Notes: generated by a model not told the origin, from the sequence alone. DNA of 64,000 nucleotides from Brevundimonas sp. UBA6550 (GCF_002434505.1 NZ_DJKE01000010.1:1-64000); one strand, 5' to 3'. Numbered from the stretch's first letter, positions 33,974 to 43,958 are shown. Made by a program: numbers and translations.

Positions 33974-34430
33974 TGAGGCACGTCTCCCGCGACGGGCACC
34001 TGGGCAGCGCAGACATCCCCGGGAATGGTGGCGAAGCCCAGATAGGCGGGCAGTTCGGCGACGGCGGTCTTGGTCGTGTCGTAGAAGGCGACCATCTGCA
34101 TTCCGTCGCAGCCGCCGGCCTCGCGGCGCTTGATGAAGACCACGCGGTTCTCGTCGCCGCCCGCCGCCAGCCAATTCTTGGAAGACAGGTCGGCGATATA
34201 GGCGTCGGCCAGGGCGCCGATCTGGCCCAGCTGGGCCGTGACGCACCAGGCGCGGCCCGCCAGGTTGTTCAGCCCGCCGCAGTCGGCCGACAGTTCCGCG
34301 CCGGGCAGCAGGCCGACATCGGCCGGCCCGCCCTGCTGCGTCGATTGAGGCGCAGCCGGTGCCGGCGTCTGGGCCTGAACGGCGGGGGCGGACAGGGCGA
34401 GCGCGGCGCTCGCGGCCATCAGAAGACGCA

Positions 34431-34431
<1 letters not shown>
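33970..34431 (-). CDS. small exported protein between trpB and trpA, unknown
   Basis: A 153-residue protein with a Sec signal (MRLLMAASAALALSAPAVQAQ, cleavage after AQA or VQA near 20). The mature part contains four Cys (ADCGG, AWCVT, GGCDG, DVCAA) and a central helix-strand stretch ADAYIADLSSKNWLAAG. The ATG overlaps the trpB stop by one base (TGATG) and its own stop overlaps the next start (ATGA). Function unknown; the Cys content suggests a periplasmic, disulfide-stabilised fold. Confidence 0.74.
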
Positions 34432-35690
<1,259 letters not shown>

Positions 35691-35707
35691 GCGGGGAGGC
35701 GTCGTAA

Positions 35708-36349
35708 TTACGACCGGCGCGCGTTTCGGATGAAGGCTGCGATCCGGCCCGCCTCCTTAACACCCGGCGCGCTTTCCACGCCAGAGGACACGTCCACCAT
35801 CGGCGCGCCCGTGATCCGCAACGCCTCGGCCACATTGTCCTGGTTCAGACCGCCCGCCAGGAACCACGGATGCCGGAACGCCCGGTCCGCCAGCAGGGTC
35901 CAATCGAAGCTGTGTCCCACCCCGCCGGGCAGCACCGATCCCTCCGGCGGCTTGGCGTCGAACATCAGGTGGTCGGCGTGATAATCCCATTCGTCGGCGG
36001 CGGCGAAGTCGTCCGCCTGCCGGATCGGCAGGGCCTTGATCACCCCCGCCCCCGTCAACGCCCGCACCCGTTCCGCCCGCGCCGGCGTCTCGGCCCCATG
36101 CAACTGGATGAAATCGGGCCTCAGCATCCGCGCGATCTCTTCCAGCAGGGCGTCGTCGGGGTCGACCGTCACCGCAACGATCTTCGCCCGCCCGCGCGCC
36201 CGCTCGAACAGGGCGGCCGCCGCTTCGGGCGCGATGTGGCGCGGGCTCCTTGGAAACACCACCGCCCCCACGAAATCCGCACCGCCGTCCAGCGCGGCGT
36301 CCAGGGTGTCCGGCGTGGTCAGGCCGCAGATCTTGATCTTGGTCGTCAT
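35708..36349 (-). CDS. trpF: phosphoribosylanthranilate isomerase
   Basis: A 213-residue TIM-barrel enzyme of tryptophan synthesis. Cys8 in KICGLT is the catalytic base and the Asp in AVTVDPDD fits the general acid region; [18 protein letters not shown] and [11 protein letters not shown] are family landmarks. The ATG overlaps the stop of the VapC toxin gene by 4 bp (ATGA), so the trp run is coupled to a toxin-antitoxin module. Confidence 0.95.
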   Translation of the reverse strand: MTTKIKICGLTTPDTLDAALDGGADFVGAVVFPRSPRHIAPEAAAALFERARGRAKIVAVTVDPDDALLEEIARMLRPDFIQLHGAETPARAERVRALTGAGVIKALPIRQADDFAAADEWDYHADHLMFDAKPPEGSVLPGGVGHSFDWTLLADRAFRHPWFLAGGLNQDNVAEALRITGAPMVDVSSGVESAPGVKEAGRIAAFIRNARRS

Positions 36350-36759
36350 AGGGAAACGACTTCAACGTTTTTCAGAACGGCCGCCGCAGCGAGGTCCTTA
36401 TCTAGCGTCGCCATGTCGTAGCCATGCCTCAACACCACGGCTAAGTGCAGGGCGTCAGGCGTCCTCAATCGAACCCCTTCGCGCAGCAGCAGGCGACAGC
36501 GCGAAAAATCCTGATCGTCCATGCGGCATTCTCCGCGACCTATGCGCCAGCCATCAAACGTGTCTTCGATCTGGTCACGTTTCGCGCCCTTCATGGCGCC
36601 GGACCTGACGCGCAACCCAAGGGCCGAGCTGAACTCGGCCTCGGCCCATCGGCTGATCACGACATCCGCCCTGCGGATCAGCAGCGCCGCCGCCCACTCC
36701 GAATGAGCGTCCTGCACGAAGGCCGAAACGAGGACGCTTGTATCCAGATAAAGGGCCAA
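36346..36759 (-). CDS. VapC-type PIN-domain toxin (module 1)
   Basis: A 137-residue PIN-domain RNase. Acidic residues are Asp6 (LYLDTSVL), Glu in SRWAEAEFSSA, Asp in RTPDALHLAV and Asp in MATLDKDL, the usual quartet. Start codon TTG at 36759, 2 bp after the antitoxin stop. VapC toxins cut tRNA or rRNA and are held inactive by the partner antitoxin. The gene ends inside the trpF start codon. Confidence 0.88.
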   Translation of the reverse strand: MALYLDTSVLVSAFVQDAHSEWAAALLIRRADVVISRWAEAEFSSALGLRVRSGAMKGAKRDQIEDTFDGWRIGRGECRMDDQDFSRCRLLLREGVRLRTPDALHLAVVLRHGYDMATLDKDLAAAAVLKNVEVVSL

Positions 36760-36761
36760 GA

Positions 36762-37004
36762 TCAGTCTTCGTCACGCATCTGACGAACCAGATCGACACC
36801 GTTCAATCCATCCGTGGGTTTGGCGCGGACCTGTCTGAACCAGTCCATATCGACGGTTCGAGGCGTCGGAACAACCTCCTGCGCCGGCTCCAGCCGCGCG
36901 ATCGGCACGCCGCGTCGCGTGATGGTCACGGCCTCGCCCGCCAGCATGCGGTCCAACAGCTTGGGCAGGTTGTTCTTGGCCTCGGCGACGGAATAGCTGG
37001 ACAT
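36762..37004 (-). CDS. Phd/YefM-family antitoxin (module 1)
   Basis: An 80-residue antitoxin: MSSYSVAEAKNNLPKLLDRML is the DNA-binding Phd/YefM N-terminus (the strand before AKNNL, then VTITRRGVPIARLEP), with a C-terminal toxin-binding tail (MDWFRQVRAKPTD). A start six codons further up (37022) would give MAILIAMSSYS. The palindrome over its start codon is the probable autoregulatory site. Confidence 0.88.
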   Translation of the reverse strand: MSSYSVAEAKNNLPKLLDRMLAGEAVTITRRGVPIARLEPAQEVVPTPRTVDMDWFRQVRAKPTDGLNGVDLVRQMRDED

Positions 37005-37022
37005 GGCTATCAAGATAGCCAT
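37003..37022. promoter_or_regulatory. perfect 20-bp palindromic operator at antitoxin 1
   Basis: ATGGCTATC-AA-GATAGCCAT is a perfect 9-bp inverted repeat that covers the antitoxin start codon. Phd-type antitoxins repress their own operon through such sites. The arms TGGCTAT/ATAGCCA recur at the second module. Confidence 0.75.
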
Positions 37023-37040
37023 CTGTCGCCCAATATTCAA

Positions 37041-37790
37041 TCAGCCGCCCGCTGTCTCCCCGAAGATCGACGCGACCTCTTCCGGCGCCAGCAACCGCCA
37101 TTCGCCGGGCGCCAGGTCGGGCGGCAGGACCAGGCCGCCCATCCGCTCGCGATGCAGGGTCTCGACGTGGTTGCCGACGGCGGCGAACATACGTCGCACC
37201 TGGTGATACCGCCCCTCCGTAACCGTCAGCAGGGCCTCGGTCGGCGTCACGACCTCCAGCCGCGCCGGGGCCAGCGGCTTGTCCTCGCCCTCCAGCACCA
37301 GTTCGCCGGCGGCGAACAGATCGCCTTCGGTTCCGGTCAGCGGGCGCGCCAGCCCGGCGCGATAGACCTTGGCCACATGGCGTTTGGGCGAGATCACCCG
37401 GTGCAGCAGGTCCCCGTCGTCGGTCAGCAGCAGGAGGCCCGAGGTCTGTTTGTCCAACCGACCTATGGTCGAGATCGCCGGATCGCGCCGGCGCCAACGG
37501 TCGGGCAGGATGTCATAGACCAGCGCGCCCTCCTCCTTGTGCGAACAGGTCATGCCCAGCGGCTTGTTCAGCATCAGGACGAGGCCCGGCACGGGGTCCA
37601 GCGGCTCGCCGTCGATCTCCATTCGGGTCGGAAGGTCCGGCGTCACCGGGATGCGCTTTGACACATCCGTCAGATCGGCCCCATCCAGCACGATCCCGCC
37701 CGCCTTGGCCATCCGCGACATCTCGGCGCGCGAGCCATAGCCCATCGACCCCAGCAGGCGGTCGATGCGGGAGGTGGGGGTCTTGGTCAT
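37041..37790 (-). CDS. RsuA-family 16S rRNA pseudouridine synthase
   Basis: A 249-residue pseudouridine synthase with an N-terminal S4-like RNA-binding part (RIDRLLGSMGYGSRAEMSRM) and the catalytic domain. The nucleophile is Asp in GRLDKQTSGLLLLTDDG; LNKPLGMTCSH and GRYHQVRRMFAAVGNHV are the flanking motifs. RsuA makes pseudouridine 516 in 16S rRNA; specificity is inferred from the family. The start at 37790 is chosen: a longer frame reads into a family-B repeat. Confidence 0.88.
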   Translation of the reverse strand: MTKTPTSRIDRLLGSMGYGSRAEMSRMAKAGGIVLDGADLTDVSKRIPVTPDLPTRMEIDGEPLDPVPGLVLMLNKPLGMTCSHKEEGALVYDILPDRWRRRDPAISTIGRLDKQTSGLLLLTDDGDLLHRVISPKRHVAKVYRAGLARPLTGTEGDLFAAGELVLEGEDKPLAPARLEVVTPTEALLTVTEGRYHQVRRMFAAVGNHVETLHRERMGGLVLPPDLAPGEWRLLAPEEVASIFGETAGG

Positions 37791-37807
37791 GCGCTCATCC
37801 CCACACC

Positions 37808-37915
37808 CGTCATCCCAGGGCTTGTCCCTGGGATCCATACGCCCGGCGCCCGCCGCTCGCGCACTCCGCGGACACACCTGGGGTATGGATCCTCGCCACA
37901 AGGGCGAGGATGACG
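37808..37915. repeat. dispersed repeat, family B, copy 2
   Basis: About 108 bp with the ends CGTCATCC and GGATGACG, the hairpin CCCAGGGCTTGTCCCTGGG and GGATCCATACGCCCGG shared with copy 1. The right half has CCTCGCCACAAGGGCGAGG. It sits between rsmC-like and rsuA-like genes on the minus strand and lies just upstream of the rsuA-like start. Confidence 0.85.
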
Positions 37916-37932
37916 GCTTAAGGGAAAGCGGC

Positions 37933-38832
37933 TCACTTCACCGCCTCGAACAGCTTGTAGCCGCCCGCTTCCGCGACTAGCCGCACCCGCTTGAATGCCG
38001 CGTTCAGCTCGGCCTCATAGGGCAGATGCCGGTTGGCCACGATCCAGGCGACGCCGCCCTTTTTCAACAGCTCGGCGGCCTTGCGCACGAAAGCTTGGCC
38101 CAGACGCCGGTCCTCGGCGCCGCCGTCGTGGAAGGGCGGGTTGGAGACCACGAAGTCCTTGTCGCCCTTGGCCTCCAGCGTCCGCGCGTCCGACCACCAG
38201 ACCTTGGCCCGTTCATCCGTGATGTTCTCGCGCGCGGCGCGGATGGCCCGGCGGTCCAGATCGACCAGCTTCAGCTTGGTCACGGCGGGCGAGCGCAGCA
38301 CCACGGTCGCCAGCGCCCCATAGCCGCAGCCCAGATCGACCCCCTCGCCTTTCATCGGCGGCAGATGTTCGGCCAGAAGCGCCGAACCCGGATCGATCCG
38401 GTCCCAGGCGAAGATTCCGGGCTGGGACCAGGCCTCCAGGCCCGGCACGATCTGCGGCCCGCCGGCCTGGATCGCCTCGTCAATTCCTTCCACCGTTTCG
38501 GGGCGGATGACGATGCAGCGGCGGTGGTGCGCCTTGGCCGTCTCGGCGACCTCCAGGCCGAACGCCTTCAGTTCCTTGCCCAGACGCGAGCCGCCCTTGT
38601 CCTTGGGCGCCATGACGTCCAGCCGCCCGCCCACCTTCAGCGCCCTCAGCGCCAGGGCCAGGACATAGCGCCGCTCCAGCACGCCGGGCGGGGCGTAGAT
38701 CATCGCCGTATCGGCCGAGCCGGGCGCCTGCGCCTCCAGCGCGGCGGAATCCGGGATCAGGGGCGAGGTCTGGATCGCGTCGCCGGGAGGATCGAAGACG
38801 ACCGGCGGCCGGCCATAGAGAAGCGTGGTCAT
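37933..38832 (-). CDS. RsmC/RlmG-like rRNA guanine-N2 methyltransferase
   Basis: A 299-residue class I methyltransferase with the duplicated layout of RsmC: a degenerate N-terminal domain (LALALRALKVGGRLDVMAPKD) and an active C-terminal domain. The SAM motif is GVDLGCGYGALA, and SNPPFHDG is the catalytic NPPF of N2-guanine methyltransferases. RsmC modifies G1207 of 16S rRNA. The family-B repeat follows it, then another rRNA-modifying enzyme. Confidence 0.87.
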   Translation of the reverse strand: MTTLLYGRPPVVFDPPGDAIQTSPLIPDSAALEAQAPGSADTAMIYAPPGVLERRYVLALALRALKVGGRLDVMAPKDKGGSRLGKELKAFGLEVAETAKAHHRRCIVIRPETVEGIDEAIQAGGPQIVPGLEAWSQPGIFAWDRIDPGSALLAEHLPPMKGEGVDLGCGYGALATVVLRSPAVTKLKLVDLDRRAIRAARENITDERAKVWWSDARTLEAKGDKDFVVSNPPFHDGGAEDRRLGQAFVRKAAELLKKGGVAWIVANRHLPYEAELNAAFKRVRLVAEAGGYKLFEAVK

Positions 38833-38870
38833 GCCCCGCCCTTAACGTCCCGACGTCGCCGGGGCCAGCC

Positions 38871-39671
38871 TCAGAACCCCATCTGCAGCAGCGCCAGACC
38901 CACGACCCCGACCACGATCCGCCACCAGGCGAAGACGCCGAAGCCGCGACGCGACACGAAGTCCAGCAGGAACCGCACCACCGCCAGGGCCGAGACGAAG
39001 GCCACCACGAAGCCCACGGCGATCAGGCCCACGTCGCTGAAATCCAGCGTCTTGTGGTTCTTCAACAGGTCGTAGAAGACCGCCGCACCCATGGTCGGCA
39101 GGGCCAGGAAGAAGCTGAACTCGGCCGCCGAACGCTTGTCCGTCTTTAGCAAAAGACCCCCGGCGATGGTGGCGCCCGAGCGCGACACGCCGGGGATCAT
39201 GGCCAGACACTGGAACAGGCCGATCAGGAAATAGACCCGCATCGGATAGGCCTCGGCGTCCAGCCATTTCGGCTTCTTGTCCATCCGGTCCAGCGCCAGC
39301 AGGATCACCCCGCCCACGATCAGGGCGATGCAGATCACCTGGGGCGTTTCGAACAGCACCGTCTTGATGAAGTCATAGGCCAGGAAACCGATCACCACGG
39401 CGGGCGCGAAGGCGACCAACAGGCCGATCAGGAACCGCCGCGCCTCGGGATCGAACGGCCAGCGCGTCGCCAGCGCCCACAGACGTTGGAAATAGACGCT
39501 GACGATGGCCAAGAGGGCGCCCAGCTGGATCACGATCTCGAACGTCTTGCCCGCGCTCTGAAAACCCATGAAATGGCCCAGCAGCAGCATATGGCCGGTC
39601 GAGGACACGGGGATGAACTCGGTCAGCCCCTCGACCAGACCCAGGATGATGGCCGCCAACCAGTCCGACAT
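38871..39671 (-). CDS. uppP: undecaprenyl-diphosphatase UppP (BacA)
   Basis: A 266-residue polytopic membrane enzyme that recycles undecaprenyl diphosphate for peptidoglycan synthesis; its dosage affects bacitracin resistance. [15 protein letters not shown] at residues 14-28 and [15 protein letters not shown] are the two active-site motifs. Normal length for the family. It is divergent from the cation exporter. Confidence 0.96.
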   Translation of the reverse strand: MSDWLAAIILGLVEGLTEFIPVSSTGHMLLLGHFMGFQSAGKTFEIVIQLGALLAIVSVYFQRLWALATRWPFDPEARRFLIGLLVAFAPAVVIGFLAYDFIKTVLFETPQVICIALIVGGVILLALDRMDKKPKWLDAEAYPMRVYFLIGLFQCLAMIPGVSRSGATIAGGLLLKTDKRSAAEFSFFLALPTMGAAVFYDLLKNHKTLDFSDVGLIAVGFVVAFVSALAVVRFLLDFVSRRGFGVFAWWRIVVGVVGLALLQMGF

Positions 39672-39809
39672 GGAAAACCCCGAAAACGAAAGCGCCGGGA
39701 TCGCCGCGCGCCCGGATGTCTTCCCCTAGAGCATGATGGTTTCGGACGGAACGACCCGTTTGGTCTGGCGGTTGGCTTTCCGCCACGATTGCGCGAGAAG
39801 AAGCCGACA

Positions 39810-40805
39810 ATGACGACGCCCGCCCCCGCCCCCCTCGAAGACGCCCATCTCGCCACGCGGCGCATCACCCGGCTGTCGGTCGGGGTGGCGGTGGTGCTGA
39901 TCGCGCTGAAGGCGTTCGCCCTGGGCGCGTCCGGCTCGGTCTCCATCCTGGCCAGCCTGGCGGATTCGGCGCTGGACCTGGCGGCGTCCCTGACCACCTT
40001 CTTCGCCGTGCGCTGGGCCGCCGCCCCGCCGGACGAGGATCACCGCTACGGCCACGGCAAGGGCGAGGCGCTGGCCGCCCTGGTCCAGGCCGGGCTGGTG
40101 TTCGCCTCGGCCGTCTTCATCGGGTGGGAGGGGCTGCAGCGCATCTTCGATCCCCGCCCGGTCACCGCCGGCGCCTGGGCCGTGGGGGTCATGGTCGCGG
40201 CCATGGCGATCACCGGCTGGCTGGTGTGGATGCAGACCCAGGCGCTGAAGAAGACCGGCTCCCTGGCCGTCGCCGGCGACCGCGCCCATTACGCCGCCGA
40301 TCTGGCGGCCAACGCCGTGGTGCTGATCGGGGTGGCGTCCGGCGCCTTCCTGGGCGCGCCGGGGCTGGATGCGGCGGCTGGCGTGGTCGTCGCCGTCTGG
40401 CTGTTCTGGGGCGCGACCGGCATGTTGCGGGCCGCCGCCGACCACCTGCTGGACCGCGCCGCGCCCCAGGCCGACCGCGCCGCCGTCACCCAGGCCGTTC
40501 TGGCCGACCCGCGCGTCACCGGCGTGCATCAGCTGCGCACCCGCATGGTCGGGCCGGTGATGATGATCCAGATGCACGTCGATCTGGACGGCGCCCTGAC
40601 GCTGGACGCCGCCCACGCCATCGTGGTCGAGGCCGAACGCCGGGTGCTGGCGCGGTTTCCCGGCGCCGACATCCTGATCCACGCCGATCCGCGCGGCCGG
40701 CCTCTGGCGCCTGTTCCGGCATCCCCTGATCCGACCACGGAGACGCCGGCGGAGACCCCGAATGCGGCCCCCGCCGCCCCGGTCGCCAAGGGCCCGTGGT
40801 CGTAA
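39810..40805 (+). CDS. cation diffusion facilitator (FieF-like) metal exporter
   Basis: A 331-residue CDF transporter with six membrane helices. Metal-site residues are in SLADSALDLAAS (helix 2) and AHYAADLAANAVVL (helix 5); DEDHRYGHGKGEALAALVQ is the interhelical motif. The C-terminal cytoplasmic domain (VTGVHQLRTRMVGPVMMIQMHVDLD) binds metal and dimerises. It probably exports Fe(II) or Zn(II). A Pro/Ala-rich tail of about 35 residues is extra. ATG at 39810. Confidence 0.92.
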   Translation: MTTPAPAPLEDAHLATRRITRLSVGVAVVLIALKAFALGASGSVSILASLADSALDLAASLTTFFAVRWAAAPPDEDHRYGHGKGEALAALVQAGLVFASAVFIGWEGLQRIFDPRPVTAGAWAVGVMVAAMAITGWLVWMQTQALKKTGSLAVAGDRAHYAADLAANAVVLIGVASGAFLGAPGLDAAAGVVVAVWLFWGATGMLRAAADHLLDRAAPQADRAAVTQAVLADPRVTGVHQLRTRMVGPVMMIQMHVDLDGALTLDAAHAIVVEAERRVLARFPGADILIHADPRGRPLAPVPASPDPTTETPAETPNAAPAAPVAKGPWS

Positions 40806-40849
40806 GGCGGTAAACGCCGATTTAACGGGTCGGGGCGCATAACCCGTGG

Positions 40850-41536
40850 ATGGCCGACCCTTGCGTTCTCTTCCACTTCGCCTTCCAGCCCGCCTCGCGC
40901 GCCGCGCGACTGGCTCTGGGCGAGGCGCGGATCGAATGGACGGATACGCCGGTCCGTCCGTGGGAGGAGGACTGCCCGGTCAACGACTTCAACCCGTCGG
41001 GCCTGCCGCCGGTGGTGCAGACGACCGACCGGGGCCGCCCGCTGACGCTGTGCGAACTGCCCGCCGTCCTGGGCTGGATCGAGGATCAGCAGAAGGGGCC
41101 GCTGCTGCTGCCCGCCGACGCCGGCGAACGCGCCGAGGCGCGCCGCCTGACCGGCTGGTTCGAGCGTCGCTTCATGGACGAGGTCGACGCCGTCCTGCTG
41201 CACGAGCGGATGGAGAAGCCCCTGCTCAAGCTGGGTCCGCCCGAGGCGCGCGCCCTGCGCGACGGCCGCGACGCCCTGAAGTCGCACCTGGCCATGCTGG
41301 AGGACCTGGTCGCCGCCCGCGACTGGCTGGCCGGCCGCCGCCTGTCCCAGGCCGACCTGATCGCCGCCGCCCACTTGTCGGTGCTGGACTATTTCGGCGA
41401 GATTCAGTGGAAAGCCTGGCCCGGGCTGAAGACCTGGTACTCCAAGCTCAAATCCCGCCCCTGCTTCCGCCCCCTCCTCGCCGACCGCTTCGTCGGCGTG
41501 CCGCCGTCGGCCTGGTATGCAGACCTGGATTTTTAA
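40850..41536 (+). CDS. glutathione S-transferase family protein
   Basis: A 228-residue protein with an N-terminal thioredoxin-like fold (SRAARLALGEARIEW, then NPSGLPPVVQ with the cis-Pro and LCELPAVLGWIED) and an all-helical C-terminal domain (LEDLVAARDWLAGRRLSQADLIAAAHL). Cytoplasmic. Substrate unknown. It could be taken for maleylacetoacetate isomerase, but it lacks that enzyme's SSCxWRVR start and lies far from hppD. Confidence 0.85.
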   Translation: MADPCVLFHFAFQPASRAARLALGEARIEWTDTPVRPWEEDCPVNDFNPSGLPPVVQTTDRGRPLTLCELPAVLGWIEDQQKGPLLLPADAGERAEARRLTGWFERRFMDEVDAVLLHERMEKPLLKLGPPEARALRDGRDALKSHLAMLEDLVAARDWLAGRRLSQADLIAAAHLSVLDYFGEIQWKAWPGLKTWYSKLKSRPCFRPLLADRFVGVPPSAWYADLDF

Positions 41537-41555
41537 AGGTCTGCACAACCCCTTT

Positions 41556-41725
41556 CGTCATTCCCGGCGCAGCGCAGCGGAGACCCGGAACCCAGCGGCA
41601 CCGAAGGCGAAATCCATCCGCCGCACGGCGTTTGAAAATCGAATGCGCGACAGGTTCGCGCTCTCGCGCGCCGCTGGGTTCCGGGTCTTCGGGCCAAGCG
41701 GCCCTTCGCCCGGAATGACGAAAGT
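41556..41725. repeat. dispersed repeat, family C, copy 2
   Basis: About 170 bp bounded by CGTCATTCC and GGAATGACGAAAGT, with the inner GGCGAAATCCATCCGC and GCGACAGGTTCGCGCTC of copy 1 (9365). The arms GACCCGGAACCCAGCGGC and GCCGCTGGGTTCCGGGTC are near-perfect inverted repeats. It lies between the convergent GST and GIY-YIG genes. Confidence 0.85.
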
Positions 41726-41736
41726 TGAAGGCGAGC

Positions 41737-42069
41737 CTAAAGCGCTTCGGCGCCCAGGCGTGCGATCCACAGCTTCGCCCGGCTGACCAGCTCATCCTTG
41801 CGTCGCAGGTCGGAGATGTCGTCCGGCAGACGATCAAGCTGTTCGAAGCGAAAATCCTCGGGCATGTGCGCCTTCCACGCCGCCTGAAGCGACCGGTACG
41901 GACTGCCGCCGTGGCGCAAGGCGAACCACAGGCCGTTCTGTTCGGTGTCGATGTGGCGGCTCTTGCCGACCCACACCTGGCCCGTCGCGCTGCAGATCAC
42001 GGCATAGACGCCGGCGATGGTCGGCCGCTCCTTGTATGCGGCAAGCAGGGTCTTTCGGCTTGTGGTCAT
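41737..42069 (-). CDS. GIY-YIG nuclease-fold protein
   Basis: A 110-residue protein with GVYAVICSATGQVWVGKS near residues 20-37, a degenerate GIY...YIG core in which the second motif reads WVG, and a conserved helical stretch. A chromosomal single-domain protein of this type could be a structure-specific nuclease, but the changed second motif leaves activity uncertain. Divergent from the DUF2239 gene across an AT-rich repeat-bearing gap. Confidence 0.75.
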   Translation of the reverse strand: MTTSRKTLLAAYKERPTIAGVYAVICSATGQVWVGKSRHIDTEQNGLWFALRHGGSPYRSLQAAWKAHMPEDFRFEQLDRLPDDISDLRRKDELVSRAKLWIARLGAEAL

Positions 42070-42083
42070 AACGGCATTCCTTA

Positions 42084-42123
42084 TTATCCGGGTATTATCC
42101 TATCTCCTATTTTTATCCGGGTA
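42084..42123. promoter_or_regulatory. repeated 11-bp box between divergent GIY-YIG and DUF2239 genes
   Basis: TTATCCGGGTA occurs at 42084-42094 and 42113-42123, 29 bp apart, with a third partial ATTATCC at 42093. The 59-bp gap is AT-rich against its surroundings. Spacing near three helical turns suggests a shared regulator for both genes. Confidence 0.5.
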
Positions 42124-42128
42124 AATGT

Positions 42129-42659
42129 ATGGACGAAGACATCCGCCGATTGGTGCTGTTTGACGGGTCATACCGGATCGCTACGGGGACAGAAGCCGTG
42201 GTGTCGGCCGCCTTCCAGACCGCTCTGTCGACCTCGCCCCAGGCCGCGTTGCGCGTCTTCGACCTTCAGACCGGACGCGCAGTCGATCTCGACTTGCAAC
42301 CGACACCGCCAAAGCGAGGCCGGCCGCGCCTGGGCGTCGCCGCGCGCGAGGTGACTTTGCTGCCTCGCCACTGGGACTGGCTGGCGGCCCAGCCCGGCGG
42401 CGCCTCGGCCGCCCTGCGCCGGCTGGTGGAGCAGGCCCGAAAGACCGGCGCCGACGACGATGCGCGCCGCCGCCGCACCGACGCCGCCTATGGCTTCATG
42501 GTCGAGATGGCCGGCGACGCCCCCGATTTCGAGGAGGCCAGCCGCGCCCTGTTCGCCGCCGACCGCGAGCGTCTCGCCGCCTTGATCGCCCCCTGGCCAA
42601 CAGACATCCGGGCGCAAATTCTGGAACTGTTCGACGGCGAGGCCGCATCCGGCGAATGA
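42129..42659 (+). CDS. DUF2239 family protein
   Basis: A 176-residue soluble protein with the DUF2239 pattern: RLVLFDGSYRIATG at the start, LRVFDLQTGRAVDLDL, RGRPRLGVAAREVTLLPRHWDWL, then a charged helical C-terminus. The GRPRLGV...HWDWL segment is the best conserved part and is reminiscent of an RHH-like fold. No function is established. Divergent from the GIY-YIG gene. Confidence 0.8.
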   Translation: MDEDIRRLVLFDGSYRIATGTEAVVSAAFQTALSTSPQAALRVFDLQTGRAVDLDLQPTPPKRGRPRLGVAAREVTLLPRHWDWLAAQPGGASAALRRLVEQARKTGADDDARRRRTDAAYGFMVEMAGDAPDFEEASRALFAADRERLAALIAPWPTDIRAQILELFDGEAASGE

Positions 42660-42666
42660 CGACGCC

Positions 42667-42810
42667 GTCTCCTCCCCACGTGTGGGGAGGGGGACCGCGA
42701 AGCGGTGGAGGGGCTCTTTAAGTCCCACGGGCGCCTGCGATGCGGGGGCAGCCCCTCCGTCACGGCGCGAAGACGCGCCGCGCCACCTCCCCGCTGCGCA
42801 GGGAGGAGAC
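42667..42810. repeat. dispersed palindromic repeat, family A, copy 2
   Basis: Bounded by GTCTCCTCCCCAC and GGGAGGAGAC, with the inner GGGGGACCGCGAAGCGGTGG and GAGGGGCTCTT. Same orientation as copy 3 at 44138; the two bracket queG. It ends 20 bp before the queG start codon. Confidence 0.85.
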
Positions 42811-42830
42811 TTCGTGCTATCCCCCGCCCC

Positions 42831-43958
42831 GTGTCCGACCGCCTGAAAACCTTTATCCGCCAGCGCGCGGCCGAGCTGGGCTTCGATGTCTGCCGGTTCG
42901 CCTCGGCGGCCGACGCCTGGCCGGCGGGCGAGCGGCTGCGGCGTTTCGTGGACGAAGGCCGGCATGGCGACATGGAATGGATGGAGACGACGCTGGACCG
43001 CCGCCAGCACCCCACCGCCATGTGGAACGAGGCGAAGACCGCCATCGTCCTGGGCATGAACTACGGCCCCGAGGAGAACCCGCTCGACCAGCTGGCCGAC
43101 CGCTCGGCCGGATACATCTCGGTCTATGCGCGCGGCGACGACTATCACGAGGTCATCAAGGGTCGGCTGAAACAGCTGGCGGGTCAGATCGCGGCTCGCA
43201 ACGGCGCCGACATCAAGGTCTTCGTCGACACCGCCCCCCTGATGGAGAAACCCCTGGCCCAGCGCGCCGGCCTGGGCTGGCAGGGCAAACACACCAATCT
43301 GCTCAGCCGCACCCACGGCAACTGGCTGTTTTTGGGCACCATACTGACCGCCGCCGAGATCGAGCCGGACGCGGCCGAGACCGAGCACTGCGGCCGCTGC
43401 ACCGCCTGTTTGGACGCCTGTCCGACGAACGCCTTTCTCGCCCCGTTCCAGCTCGACGCCCGGCGCTGCCTGTCCTACCTGACCATCGAGTTCGCCGGTC
43501 CCTGGCCGGTCGAGTTCCGCACCCTGACCGGATCGCGCATCTATGGCTGCGACGACTGTCTGGCGGTCTGCCCGTGGAACAAGTTCGCGCAAGAGGCCCG
43601 CGAGATCCGGCTCTTGCCGCGCGAGGCGTTCGAAAGCCCCCGCCTGCACGACCTTCTGGCGCTGGACGACGCCGCCTTCCGCGCCCTGTTCACCAAGAGC
43701 CCGGTCAAGCGGATCGGCCGCGACCGCTTCCTGCGGAACGTTCTCTACGCCGTCGGCAACGCGGGCGACGCGACCCTGATCGAACCGACAAAGGCGCTGC
43801 TGGCCGACCCTTCGCCCCTGGTGCGTGGCGCAGCGGTATGGGCTTTGTCGCGACTGGCGTCAGTCGACGTGTTCGCGGCCCTGGCGGAGGCGACGACGGA
43901 GGCCGATCCCCAGGTCCTGGCCGAATGGCGACGGTCCCAAACCGCCCAACCCGCATAA
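42831..43958 (+). CDS. queG: epoxyqueuosine reductase
   Basis: A 375-residue cobalamin and Fe-S enzyme that makes queuosine from epoxyqueuosine in tRNA. Two [4Fe-4S] motifs are seen: CGRCTACLDACP and CDDCLAVCP; the N-terminal cobalamin domain and a C-terminal HEAT-like repeat (LLADPSPLVRGAAVWALSRL) complete the family layout. The GTG at 42831 gives MSDRLKTFIRQRA; a longer frame reads through the family-A repeat and is rejected. Confidence 0.95.
   Translation: MSDRLKTFIRQRAAELGFDVCRFASAADAWPAGERLRRFVDEGRHGDMEWMETTLDRRQHPTAMWNEAKTAIVLGMNYGPEENPLDQLADRSAGYISVYARGDDYHEVIKGRLKQLAGQIAARNGADIKVFVDTAPLMEKPLAQRAGLGWQGKHTNLLSRTHGNWLFLGTILTAAEIEPDAAETEHCGRCTACLDACPTNAFLAPFQLDARRCLSYLTIEFAGPWPVEFRTLTGSRIYGCDDCLAVCPWNKFAQEAREIRLLPREAFESPRLHDLLALDDAAFRALFTKSPVKRIGRDRFLRNVLYAVGNAGDATLIEPTKALLADPSPLVRGAAVWALSRLASVDVFAALAEATTEADPQVLAEWRRSQTAQPA

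Noticed and set aside
39722..39760. CTAGAGCATGATGG sequence resembling a rhizobial intergenic palindrome
   Set aside because: Only one arm is visible and no complementary arm lies within the gap before the cation exporter gene, so a repeat element cannot be supported.
40850..41536. GST gene as the missing maleylacetoacetate isomerase
   Set aside because: It lacks the SSCxWRVR-type active site start and is 30 kb from the tyrosine genes.
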